Assembly (NCBI GenBank): GCA_947683425.1
Contig: CANTUQ010000050.1
Coordinates: 10,222,501 to 10,286,500 of the forward strand
Origin: Excoecaria cochinchinensis
Lineage: Eukaryota > Streptophyta > Magnoliopsida > Malpighiales > Euphorbiaceae
Direction of reading: 5' to 3'
Length of the DNA: 64,000 nucleotides
The notes under the pieces are model-generated. The model ran no database searches and had not been told where the DNA came from. It saw only the letters and a program-made list of their open reading frames with translations. This document shows, one piece after another, positions 24,005 through 34,178 of this stretch (its first letter is position 1; every line of letters starts with the position of its first letter). The position numbers and the translations under genes are program-made.

Positions 24005-24389
24005 TTACATACCCGTGATGCACTTCACGGGTCTGATGGGGCGCAGCGCACAGTAAGCTCTCACTGTGCGCTGCAGGGAATCTGGTCAGAAAACGGCACT
24101 AACCAATGCCGTTTTTTGACTGGTCTTTATCCACTACGCCCCTCTCCAGGCGCAAAACGGTGCCGTTTTGCGCCTGGGCAAAATAAAAAAAAAAATTTGG
24201 TGCCAGAAAACGGCACATATATTGTTGCCGTTTTCTGGCAACTTTTCCCATTTTCTCGTGGGCCCCTCCTTTCCAAAAAACGGCAATTATGTGTGCCGTT
24301 TTCCGACACACCAAAAATCGAAATTCTTTTCCTGTAGCACCACTATTCCGAATTTTAGCACAAATCACACCAAACTAAAAAAAAACCCG
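24005..24389 (-). repeat. Right terminal inverted repeat of the MULE
   Basis: Inverse match to 15196-15730 without the extra left block. It contains the same palindromes: CCAGGCGCAAAACGG with its inverse around 24148-24179, the GCAGCGCAC hairpin at about 24041-24075 and ACCCGTG...CACGGGT at about 24011-24032. Confidence 0.85.
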
Positions 24390-24398
24390 CAAAATTAG

Positions 24399-26784
24399 TA
24401 ATTTGTGGCAAATGGGCATGAATGAAATGATGGCAAAGAAATAGGTCCACTCTTACTTTGTTCTAATTTTTAGGAAAAATAAAATAATGGAATCCATAAT
24501 ACCTTATATGAATTTTCATGAATTAAATTAATAATACACTTCCCCTTAATGTTTTATTTTCTTTGAAAATTTTAATTAAAAAATAATTAATTGAATTAGA
24601 AAATCTTTAAAATTTTGGCTCCTTTATAAAAATGAATTAAATTTCTTTTCCCATTAATACTATTTTTTAAGATTCTTGCTTGGACATCTTAACCATTATA
24701 ATTCAGCTCCTGTCTCAACCACACTATCCAAATGGGAATTGATGGGCACTCTCGTCCTGTCCTTGTCGACCAAAGTGAGAATGCAAGAATGTAATGTAAA
24801 ATGACTTCGTTTGCTATCATGATGGTCTTCATCTGTTCATATTTTCTAATATTCGCAAATCCAACTTTCACAATTTCAAAAAAATAAAAAATAATAATAA
24901 TAATAATAATTATAAAATTCTCTTAGGACTGATTTCTTGACACTTAAATTTTGACAATTTTATTTATTAATAGATTTGTTGTCTGCTCCAATACCTAACA
25001 GTAGTAAATTATTGATTGGATCAGAAAAATCCGTCTGCAAATACATGAACCTCAATCCGACCCAACTTGAATTTGTGACTCAAATTTTTTCAATAAAATT
25101 TTATTTTTTCATATTTATTTATAAATTATAATTTAATATTATATATATATTCTTTAAAAAATATTATAAATATATATGTATGTATATTATATTAACATTT
25201 TACCGTTTTATTAATATTTTTATCTCAATTTTTATATAAAAATTAAATTTAATTGAAAAAATAAATTCCTAATTATTTAAATTTTGAGCAATAAGTAAAA
25301 GATAAAAAGAAAAGAAAAAAAAAAATCAAATGGGAACCGAGCGAGATTCAATATGCTGTCATTTTGGTTAATATATATATAATCTCAAATTTCTAATCTT
25401 TCTATTTTTATTACTCTTTTCTATTGGCCATTCTGCCTCTTCTTTTGTTTTACTTTTTCTCCATTGCTCCCGTCAGCTTCCAAACTTTGGCATCATTTTA
25501 TGATGTAATTTTAGTTTTCAGCTTTCAAATTTTGGCATCAAATTAAATGATGTAAGTTCAGTAGGTTCAATTTTACGAATTTTTAAAAAATTGAATCAAT
25601 AACCGAATTTTTATTTTAAAACCAAACTAAATATGTTAAATTGTTCCGGTTTCGGTCTGATTCCACTTTCGGTCCGATACAATATGATTTGATTTTTGAT
25701 CTAATTTTTTAGTGTTAATTATAATATAAAACCCGATCTGAATCCGCCATCCGATCCGAAAAAACTGATAGGAAATTATCTAAATTCGTCTGACTCGAAC
25801 CAATTGCCAGGTCTAAGTAAAATTCCTAAAGAAAATATAGTTTGATTGCAACTCTCTTACTTTAAAAATAGAAATAGAATAATTAAAAAATATAGTATAT
25901 TTTCAGTTAAGAGATGTGGTTGTCATTCCTATTTTTACTTGTTGTTAATATAAAAGGAATGATAATAAAGTTCTTGACGTTATTTAGTTTTTCTTCTGCT
26001 TATAGTTCTTCCTAGTAAGAGCAATTTAAAATTCTGATTCATGCGTACCTACCACCATATATACGTATTTGTAAAGATTAAGACTTGATTGAGAATCAAA
26101 TAAAACGAAAAGCTGCAATTATTTTTTCTTATAATCTTTTTGTACGTCCATGCATGATTGATGGTGTTGAAATATCCAAATGGGGGCCACTCCTAATTAT
26201 TGTAATATATGTGTGTGTGTGTGTGAAGAATGCATAATAAAACTATTATCATATTATGAATATTATCCAATGATAATGTAAAATGAATCCACTACCATTC
26301 GTAAAGATGCCTTTATTTGTGGTGTTTATATAGCGCCAGGAACCTTGTGGTGCGTTTTTGTACTATCCAAACCGTTCATTTGGGATAATATACATATTGG
26401 CACGTTAACTAATTGAACTATAAATTCATGTTATAATATAAAAAGAATGTGAAACTAAAGCACATATAGCCTATGAACTGTTAAACCTTCCATTTCTTTC
26501 AGAAAATATTTCATATAGTTTAATTTATTCTAGTATAGAAGGGTATTTTATATAATTCTATTAGTATAGGTAAAGGTGTATATAAACTGATTAACCGATT
26601 CATTTATAAATTTTAGTAACAAATTCATTACTATTGGATTTTAAAAATTATTAACCATTAATCAATTCAATAATTTCAGGTAATCAATCTGTCGATTTTA
26701 GTCTTTTTATAAGTTAATTATTAATTTACGGTAATCTATTAAAAAATTTTCTAACATATGTAAATGACCAGTCCATTGGTATAG
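24399..26784. other. AT-rich intergenic DNA with microsatellites
   Basis: No gene is recognised. It holds an AAT-type microsatellite near 24893-24911, an (AT)n stretch near 25139-25150 and a (GT)n microsatellite at 26209-26225. A dispersed degenerate repeat is listed separately. Confidence 0.5.
25560..25810. repeat. Dispersed degenerate repeat, first copy
   Basis: The stretch shares a pattern with 36990-37300: 'TTTTTTATTTTAAAA' followed by 'ACTAAATAT', then CGGTCTGATT-like and GATCCGAAAAA-like motifs, ending in CCAGGTCTA here and CAAGTCTAG there. Probably an old transposon-derived family; no termini could be fixed. Confidence 0.35.
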
Positions 26785-26787
26785 AAC

Positions 26788-28431
26788 CACTACAAGAAAA
26801 ACACGTTTTACCGACGGAAATTACCGACGGAAAATAAAGAATTTCCGTCGGGAATGATATTTGCCGACGGAAAAATTTTCCGTCGGTAATTTAACCGTAG
26901 CTAATTTTCCCGACGAAAATTGTCTTTCCGTCGGTAAATTTCCCAACGGAAAAAAATTCCGTCGGGAAATTTACCGACGGAAAATAAATTTCCGTCGGTA
27001 ATTACCGACGGACAAAAAATTTTGTCGGTAAATTTCCCGACGGAATTTTTTTTCCGTCGGGAAATTTTACAAATTAAAAAAAAAATTAATAATAATAATA
27101 TTAATTAACATAAATAAATAATAATAATAACAAATACAAATTAACATAATAATAATAATATTAATTGAGGTACAAATTTTACTGATTTTAATTTAATAAT
27201 AGAAATAATAACAATACTAATAATATATCTACTTAACATACCCATTAAATAATAATAATAATAATAATTAACACAACTAATTAAAAAAATTATAATAATC
27301 ATAATAATAATTAGGAAAAATATTTAATAATACTAATAACAATTCCAATTATTTTCTATTAATACTAATAATATGAAAAATTCTATTAATAAATTTAATA
27401 ACAATAAAGTGTTAAGAATTTATTATTTTCTAATCATACTAATAACAATAATAAAATATTTAATTAACATAAATCAATTAAAATAATTCTAACAACAATA
27501 AATTAATAATAATTACCAATGTTCACCAAACATAAATAAATTAATAATAATAATAATAATAATATTTACTAATTTAACAAAAGAAAAATAAATAAAATTA
27601 ATTAACCCATATCTGTGCACCTGACGCCGGAGGAGGAGGAGGAGGGGAGGCGGCCGACGCCGGTGCGCGGGTCGTCAACGCCGGTTGGGAGGAGGCGGCG
27701 CGCGGAGGGAGGGAAGGAGGAGGGAAAGGGGAGCGGGAAGAGGGAAGGCAGGGAGGGGAGGAGGAGGCCAGGGGAGCGGGAAGAGGGAAGGGAGGGAGGG
27801 GAAGGAGGGGAGGCGCGCCGATCGGCGCCGGAGGGAGGTGGAGGGGCGGATCCATGGGAGAAGCGCAGGTGGTCGGCGGCGGCTGGGCAGAGGGCCAGAA
27901 ACGGGGAGAGGAGAGGGAGGAGAGAGAAAGAGAGAGAAGAAAGAGAGAGAGAGAGAGAAAAAAAAGAGAGGGAATATGTTTTTAATTTTTATCTTTAGCG
28001 ACGGAAAGCATATTCCGTCGCTAAAAAAAAGAGGGAAACGAAATTTTTTTATTTTTAGCGACGGGAAGTAAATTCCGTCGCTAAAATTGAGAGGGAAAGG
28101 AGATTTTCTTTCTTTAGCGACGGTTTCAGAATTCCGTCGCTAAAAATAGCGACGGATTATTCAAACCGTCGCTAATTTTAGCGACGGAATTATATTCCGT
28201 CGCTAAAAATATAATTAAGTTTTTTTTTTTTAATTTTTTCAGCGACGGAAATAATTTCCGTCGCTATTTTTAGCGACGGTTACTACGAACCGTCGCAAAT
28301 ATCGGTCGGCACTTTTGGTGGGAAATCTTGGCGCCATTTTTAGCGACAGATTTTTTTTTCCGTCGCTATTTACCGACGGAAATTACTCCGTCGCTAAATT
28401 TCCGTCGCTATTATAGCATTTTCTTGTAGTG
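26788..28431. mobile_element. Complete non-autonomous CACTA transposon
   Basis: Perfect 13-bp terminal inverted repeats CACTACAAGAAAA and TTTTCTTGTAGTG are flanked by a 3-bp duplication AAC (26785-26787 and 28432-28434), as expected for CACTA elements. Subterminal regions are dense with inverted motifs: ACCGACGGAAA / TTTCCGTCGG on the left (26810-27065) and TAGCGACGGAA / TTCCGTCGCTA on the right (27995-28410). The 1,644-bp element encodes no transposase. The middle is a TAA-rich stretch (about 27075-27600) followed by a GC-rich and GA-rich block. Confidence 0.93.
27615..27965. other. GC- and GA-rich block inside the CACTA element
   Basis: It is strikingly purine-rich on the plus strand, with GGAGG and GAGAGA tracts and several CG dinucleotides, in an otherwise TAA-rich element. 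Open frames on both strands are low-complexity (Gly/Arg/Glu or Pro/Ser) and not believable proteins. It may be a captured 5' UTR or promoter piece of a host gene (inference). Confidence 0.5.
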
Positions 28432-28787
28432 AACATAGTTTATTTTCTTTTTTGAATCAAGCATTTTGAATTTAATTTTAAATATATAATAATTTTAAGA
28501 GTAAGCATTTTTTTCATTTCATAAATTTATACAAGAATGCAGATTGATTGAGCTAACGAATTGCTTATTACCACAACTCGCTAACAGGATAAAACGATTT
28601 TGATATTGATATTAAAAAGTAGTAAAAAATCACCGGTCTAATATTGATATTAAAAAAAAAGGGGGGAAAACATATCTTTGTTTCGGAAGAATATTTGCTT
28701 TTATTAAAATAAAAAAGGTATATACTGTGTGCAGTACAATCCAGACTCACATGTATTAATTTGCCTATTTTAAAACCCATCGACTCA

Positions 28788-28870
28788 TTTTTTTGGTACG
28801 CCATAGCACCTCTATCCAAGTTTTAAAAACCCTTTCTAACACTTATTTTTACATGACGCTCAATCCACAT
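28788..28870 (+). repeat. Direct repeat copy 1 (about 83 bp)
   Basis: It runs from TTTTTTTGGTACGCC to GCTCAATCCACAT. It matches 29069-29153 with only a few substitutions, 281 bp downstream. Confidence 0.8.
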
Positions 28871-29068
28871 TGTTAATTATCCTCCTCACCCGCTCTTCCT
28901 TATCTCTATTGTATTTCATTTGGTTCATAGTTCTTGTATAGCTAAAATACCTTCTTATGCTTATCATGTACATACACTTATATAAGGCATAATTGCCTCC
29001 CCTGTTTTAATAAATATACAACAGCAGTAAAATTCTCAACCAAAATTCCCGTGCCTTTTGATATTTGA

Positions 29069-29153
29069 CATTTTTTTGGTATGCCGTAGCACCTCTATCC
29101 AAGTTTTAAAAACCATTTCTAACACTTATTTTTACGTGACGCTCAATCCACAT
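29069..29153 (+). repeat. Direct repeat copy 2
   Basis: Second copy of the unit at 28788-28870, showing the shared core CACCTCTATCCAAG. Local segmental duplication or two insertions of a small element. Confidence 0.8.
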
Positions 29154-29997
29154 GAGTGCTTAAATAGTCTTCATTTTCTGTACAAGAAATAAATAGATGG
29201 GAATTTCCTCTTTTCCAATTTCATAATACGCCATTAGAGCTTTTACGTATTTTTTTCTTTTTCCTGATTTAATAATAGTTAAAACTTTAATTATCACTGC
29301 AACATTTTATACCTACAACCACAATTTCATAATTACAAAAAATCATATTATAAGTTTATTACTATAATAACTATAAAAATAATATTTTGTAGCTATATAC
29401 AATTTGATTAAATTATTGAGTTACAAATGTTTCCAATCATAGCTAATATATCGATTTTTTTTCCTTTGGCAATAAATAAATTTTTCTATCCACCATCTTA
29501 TAGCCACAGTGAAATATTATAGCAAATTGGATTATTTAGCCATAAAACTTGATTATTTAGCCATAATTACAAATTGAATTTCTCAAAGTCTGAAATTCTA
29601 CATTGGAAAAATTTGATATATGCAAAGTCAATGCATATTGTTGAAATTATCTTATTCGTATGTATTTGACACGGACAAAAATACAAATATATCCAAAATT
29701 ATAATATATGGCAATATTTAGTAATTTAGAGAGAAGGGAATGAAAAGTGTTCCGTGAGTTAATTTAGAGCTTAGAGAGCATACCTAGAGAGATTGAGAAA
29801 GCATATATAATGCATGGAATGATTCAAGTCATTAAAGTTGAGTAACAATTTATAAAAGTCTGTCATTTATTGGTAAAGTTTATTGGTTACAGATTGATTG
29901 TTTAGTGACCACAACAATCAGACAGAAGTTTGGACACAATCCAAAGCTTGTGAAGGTCCGAGTGACATAATTCATTTATCAATATAAAAGGATGGCG

Positions 29998-30245
29998 CAC
30001 TAAAAAAACCTAAAATAGCAACAAAAATTAGTGGCAGAATAATTTTCCATCACCATTTAGCGACTATTTTTCATTTTAGTCGTCGAAAGTTATTTTGTCA
30101 AATTAGCGATAAGTTTAATGACAAAATAGCGATGAAAAAAAAAGAAAACTGTAGTTTTCATTTTAGTCATTTTAGTCGTCGAAAGTTATTTTGTCAAATT
30201 AGCGATAAGTTTAATGACAAAATAGCGATGAAAAATATAAAACTG
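29998..30245. mobile_element. Decayed CACTA-like remnant with an internal 96-bp tandem duplication
   Basis: It opens with CACTAAAAAAACC and contains 'TTAGCGA', 'AGCGATAAG' and 'GTCGTCGAAAG' motifs like CACTA subterminal repeats. A core of about 68 bp at 30072-30139 is repeated at 30168-30235 (96-bp offset). No matching right terminus or target duplication was found. Confidence 0.4.
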
Positions 30246-30995
30246 TAGCTAATTATGGATACTTAGTGATTGTTTACATGCAAATAGTAGATTTGGGTAT
30301 TTTGCTAGTTTCGGGCTGTTAAGCCTATATAGCTCTGCAATCCCATTTGTATCATTTTCATAATATAGGTCGATTTTGTCTACTTCTCCTCTATATCCAC
30401 ATGTTACTTGGTTGAGCCATTGAGAATGAAATTAATCAATTAGAACCAGAAAAGCAAAATAAATTCATCAATTATATATAATCTAGTGAGAAAATATCTA
30501 TTTGCAAACCTTTGTGTTGAAGAAGTTGGTAACCTTATCAATTGCATGACATGGAAGCTGTTCATGAAGCAAAGTGCAAAACATCTTCATTGTAGACATC
30601 AAATATGTCAGCCAATAACTACCGGGAATTGGTAGCACTTGATAAAATATGCAGAATGTTTCGAATTCAATTTTTTCTAATGGCATCTTTTAATTAAAAA
30701 TTATGCTTCTCCTGTAAAAAAAATTAAAAAAATTAAAAAAAAAATCAGCCAATCCAACCTACAAACTTACACACATTAGATTCCAAGAAGAAAATGCAAC
30801 AAATAGAAACAAAGTACATGTCTGAGGCTCGAAATCAGAAATTATTAGCTGAACTGAAAGTGATTCCATTGATTTATTTATTTTTTTTTTTTCCAAGCAC
30901 AAAATTAGCCAGATAAAAGTTTTGAACTCTCTTATAAGGCTCTTTCTTTCTTTCATGGATCCACTTACCAAAAGCTCAAAAATAACTCATCTGTG

Positions 30996-33490
30996 TTAGG
31001 CCCATGTACATGCAATTGGGCTGCTAACAATATATTGAGCATTGCTCCAAACAATTGAACCAAATGCTGCTTCACTTTTCGGCTTACCCATTTTCTTATC
31101 CACAAAAGTTATGCTGTATTTCTTCTTCTCCCCTACTTTTTTAAACACCAATTGAGTTGGTTGTACTGTGACCGCTACGTTGGCCGGTGCAGTCACTGCA
31201 ACTTTGTATGTAGATCCAATAACACCTACATTGGTCAACTCACGGGTGTATTTGACTCTCGTTTTATTTTTAAATAAAACTGAAAATGATGGATAATTAA
31301 GCTCCCCAACATCAAAAAATTTAGTAGAACAGGTGATATTAGGGTTCATGGCAAATCCTCTAACCATGGGAAGTGGGTAATCTATTGAACACAAGAATTT
31401 TATATAGTTGCGACTTGAAATATCATAAATGAGGCCTGGAGAGAAGGCTTTTTTCGGGTTGATGTGGCCTGACCCGTAGGCCCATGGGTTCGAATGTTCA
31501 CCAGTTGCTTGATCAGAAATAGGAGAATTGGTATTATCAGTGGTGTAAGCAGTGGTCATGATGGCTGATTTGATTGCACTAGGACTCCAATTTGGATGGG
31601 CTGCTTTTAGTAATGCTGCTATTCCACTCACATGTGGGCATGCCATGGATGTGCCTGACAAGTTTTGCAATCTATTAATACTATATGCAAGGAGTTGAAT
31701 TAATATGCTTGATACTGATTTAGATACTATAATTTTTGAAAAATCATATAAATCCATGAAAACATATTAATTTTCATAATTTTTAGGATTTTTTTTTCTT
31801 CGCATGTTAAAAGTTAAGGTTTTCAAATGATGAAATATGTCTACTTCAAAAGTTCATAAACATATTAGAAAAAGTAAAAATTGGAAGCATGGATTTAACC
31901 ATTAATACCTGAAATAATATTGTATTCAATAATCCTTTTATCCTCCTTCAATTCAGTTGGACCTCTAGCCTGAGTCCATCCAGCCAAAATACTAACTCCA
32001 GGAGCCATTATATCAGGCTTCAAGATCTCTGGTGTCACCTTATTTGGCCCTCTCGAACTAAAAGTACCCACCATCGGTGTTGGCCGGATACCCACTTCAG
32101 TTCCTCTAAAGCTAAGTAGAACTGTAGGCTTGGCATTAGTTTCTATGTATTTCTTAATTAAATCACCATCTCTATACGACACCTTAACTGTAGGCACTAA
32201 ATCGGCCTCAGAATCCAAAACCTTGGTCTCCGTCTCATAAAATATCATCCCAACACCTCCAGCCTTCTTGACATTAACACCTTTATGTGCTTGTCCAATG
32301 AGCCCTGAATCACAAACCACAACTTTCCGACGAACCAAACTTGGTTTAAGTGTACCATCTGCACAATAAGAACTATTTTCTTGGTTGAAATACACCAGAC
32401 CCACTTCTTTACTCCCCATTCCAGGTCCATTGTATAGGGTCACACCCTTTATACGGCGTTTATCGCCGAGCAAAGCATAGGCTGGAAAGTCCCGATCTAT
32501 GCTTCCGGCAGCCACTGTAAGCATCCATGGAGCCTCATTTGATACAGTAGAGTCCCATGGTCCTTCATTACCAGCTGCACAAGACACTAGAATACCATTT
32601 CGCACTGCGGCAAATGCTCCCTGGGCAATCGGGTCACTATGATAAGGAATGGGTTCAAGAGTTTCAAAGCCAAGTGATAAAGATAGTATATCAACACCAT
32701 CTTTAATTGCCTGCTCCATAGCTGCAAGGACATCAGCTCCAGCACTGCCAACTTTATAGTTTGCTATGCGAGCGCGCATTGCCATTCCCCTAGCAGTGCC
32801 TCTCGCATAGCCAAATGCACTCACATTCGCCACTGGGGCACCTGCAATTGTTGTCGCAGTATGCGTCCCGTGCCCTTCAAAATCTCTAGCCGAAGCAAGA
32901 GCTTTTAGTTCTTTTTTCTCGCTTGCTTTGAGGAAATAACGAGACCCGATTAGCTTTTTGTTGCAGAGTTTGTGATCGAAGTCTGGAGTAGACTTACATT
33001 TTCCCTTCCAACGTTTCGGGATATCCGGCAAGCCAGCATCATCAAAACTTTTGGATTCCGGCCACACTCCGCTATCAACAACTCCGACAATAACATCTGC
33101 AGCAGCTCGTTCGATTTCTTGAAATTCACCTCCTTCAATGAAATTAAAGTTCGAATTGATGCCTAGGAATTGTGGGGTGCGTGTGGTTTGGAAACGGTAC
33201 TCTCTATCTTCAAAGACATTAAGAACATGGTCCAGCTGTCTAAGATACTCAGCTTCTTGAGGATGTAGATGGGCGGCGAAGCCATGGAAGGCGGTGGTGT
33301 AGGAGTAGAGAATGGAATCGGGGGTTGAAGTGAGAGATTGGTACCATTGATTGTGAGTGGGAAATGAGTCGGGTTTTGAAAAGTGATTCATTTGGATAAG
33401 GTAAGTTTGCTTATTAGCAGTGGCCAATAAAAGAGTTTGTAAAAAGAGAAGAAGATTGAGGAACCAGAAGTTTGATCGCCTGGAAGCCAT
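30996..33490 (-). CDS. Subtilisin-like serine protease (SBT1.8-like subtilase), paralog of 1008-3585
   Basis: Exon 1 is 33490-31909 and exon 2 is 31654-30996. The intron 31908-31655 (donor TTTCAG/GTATTAA, acceptor TTGTCAG/GCACAT) sits at the same base of the SGTSMA motif as in the first gene. The spliced product is 746 aa: signal peptide (LNLLLFLQTLLLATA), I9 prodomain ending at TTRTPQFLG, S8 domain with Asp139 (VVDSG), His207 (GHGTH), Asn308 and Ser530, a protease-associated insertion and a C-terminal Fn3-like domain. It is shorter than its paralog mainly by a gap of a few residues after YKVG (paralog about 248-255). It appears intact and is expected to be secreted to the apoplast. The start is the first ATG, 47 bp below a TATA box. 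Confidence 0.93.
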
Positions 33491-33536
33491 TGTTGTTCAA
33501 ATGTGTTTATGCATAGAAATTGAGAGCTAAGATTGC

Positions 33537-33546
33537 CCTTTTATGC
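33537..33546 (-). promoter_or_regulatory. TATA box of the second subtilase gene
   Basis: The minus strand reads GCATAAAAGG, positioned like the TATA box of the paralog (about 47 bp before the ATG). Confidence 0.55.
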
Positions 33547-33549
33547 AAG

Positions 33550-33771
33550 TTATTATCTTTTTCTGAAGGTTGGAGGATATATTACAATATATAATTAATC
33601 CGATAAAACCAAGCTATTATCCTTTTTTTTTTTTAATTATTATTGTTATTTGGATGAAAAGTTGCAAAATGATTTAAAATAATATTAAATATAATAAAAT
33701 GATGACCCATTTATAAAGTCAGCAACAAAGGCCCACCATTGCGTCATTTGGTTTAGCGCGGTTTCACGTTA

Positions 33772-33803
<32 letters not shown>

Positions 33804-34173
33804 GATCGCCAATATTATAAAATTAAGAAGAAAACACTAATGAAGCTAAGAATCCATTTCATTTTAATAAACAAAATTGTTAATATTATAAGTTTTATTT
33901 GAATTTGAATGGTTTAATATATTCGCTGTGATTTAAACTTAACTTTATAATTTATTAAATTTGAATAATAATCTATATATGAATTATCTACATATGTCAA
34001 ATTTATATATAACAAAACACAAATTCATATTATTTTTTAAAAATTGAAATTCGTGATACTCAATTTTATTGGTGTGACATCGCATGACATAAAAAATTAA
34101 CAAGAAATTTATCAAAATCAATAAGAAACCAACATGTTCGGTTTTTAACTAATTTCTCCAATTTCACTAGACA
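33550..34173. other. Upstream intergenic DNA of the second subtilase
   Basis: AT-rich, with an (AAT)n microsatellite at 33771-33803. Nothing else is recognised. Confidence 0.5.
33771..33803. repeat. (AAT)n microsatellite upstream of the second subtilase
   Basis: About 11 AAT units, 280 bp upstream of the ATG. It corresponds in type to 3655-3694. Confidence 0.8.
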
Positions 34174-34178
34174 TCTTC

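Larger units (their letters stand above)
15196..24389. mobile_element. Mutator-like element (MULE) carrying transposase, plant mobile domain gene and a gag-like ORF
   Basis: A perfect 9-bp duplication CAAAATTAG (15187-15195 and 24390-24398) flanks long terminal inverted repeats that begin GGTTTTTTTTTAG on the left and CGGGTTTTTTTTTAG on the right strand. The 9,194-bp interior has a plus-strand gene set from the left end (gag-like ORF, then a PMD gene) and a minus-strand MuDR-type transposase from the right end. The two gene sets converge near 19938-20342. The 9-bp duplication, long inverted repeats and MULE/SWIM transposase define a Mutator-like element. The genes carry in-frame stops, so this copy is probably inactive but structurally complete. 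Confidence 0.93.
28435..29990. other. Intergenic DNA with a long direct repeat
   Basis: No gene is recognised. It contains the two direct repeat copies at 28788-28870 and 29069-29153; the rest is AT-rich. Confidence 0.5.

Noticed and set aside
27598..28071. Overlapping frames on both strands in the CACTA GC/GA-rich block
   Set aside because: Composition-driven Pro- or Gly/Arg/Glu-rich strings with no domain; no start context or splice structure.
30498..30686. 62-codon minus-strand frame downstream of the second subtilase
   Set aside because: No recognisable domain, no matching frame beside the paralog, and no supporting splice or promoter signals.
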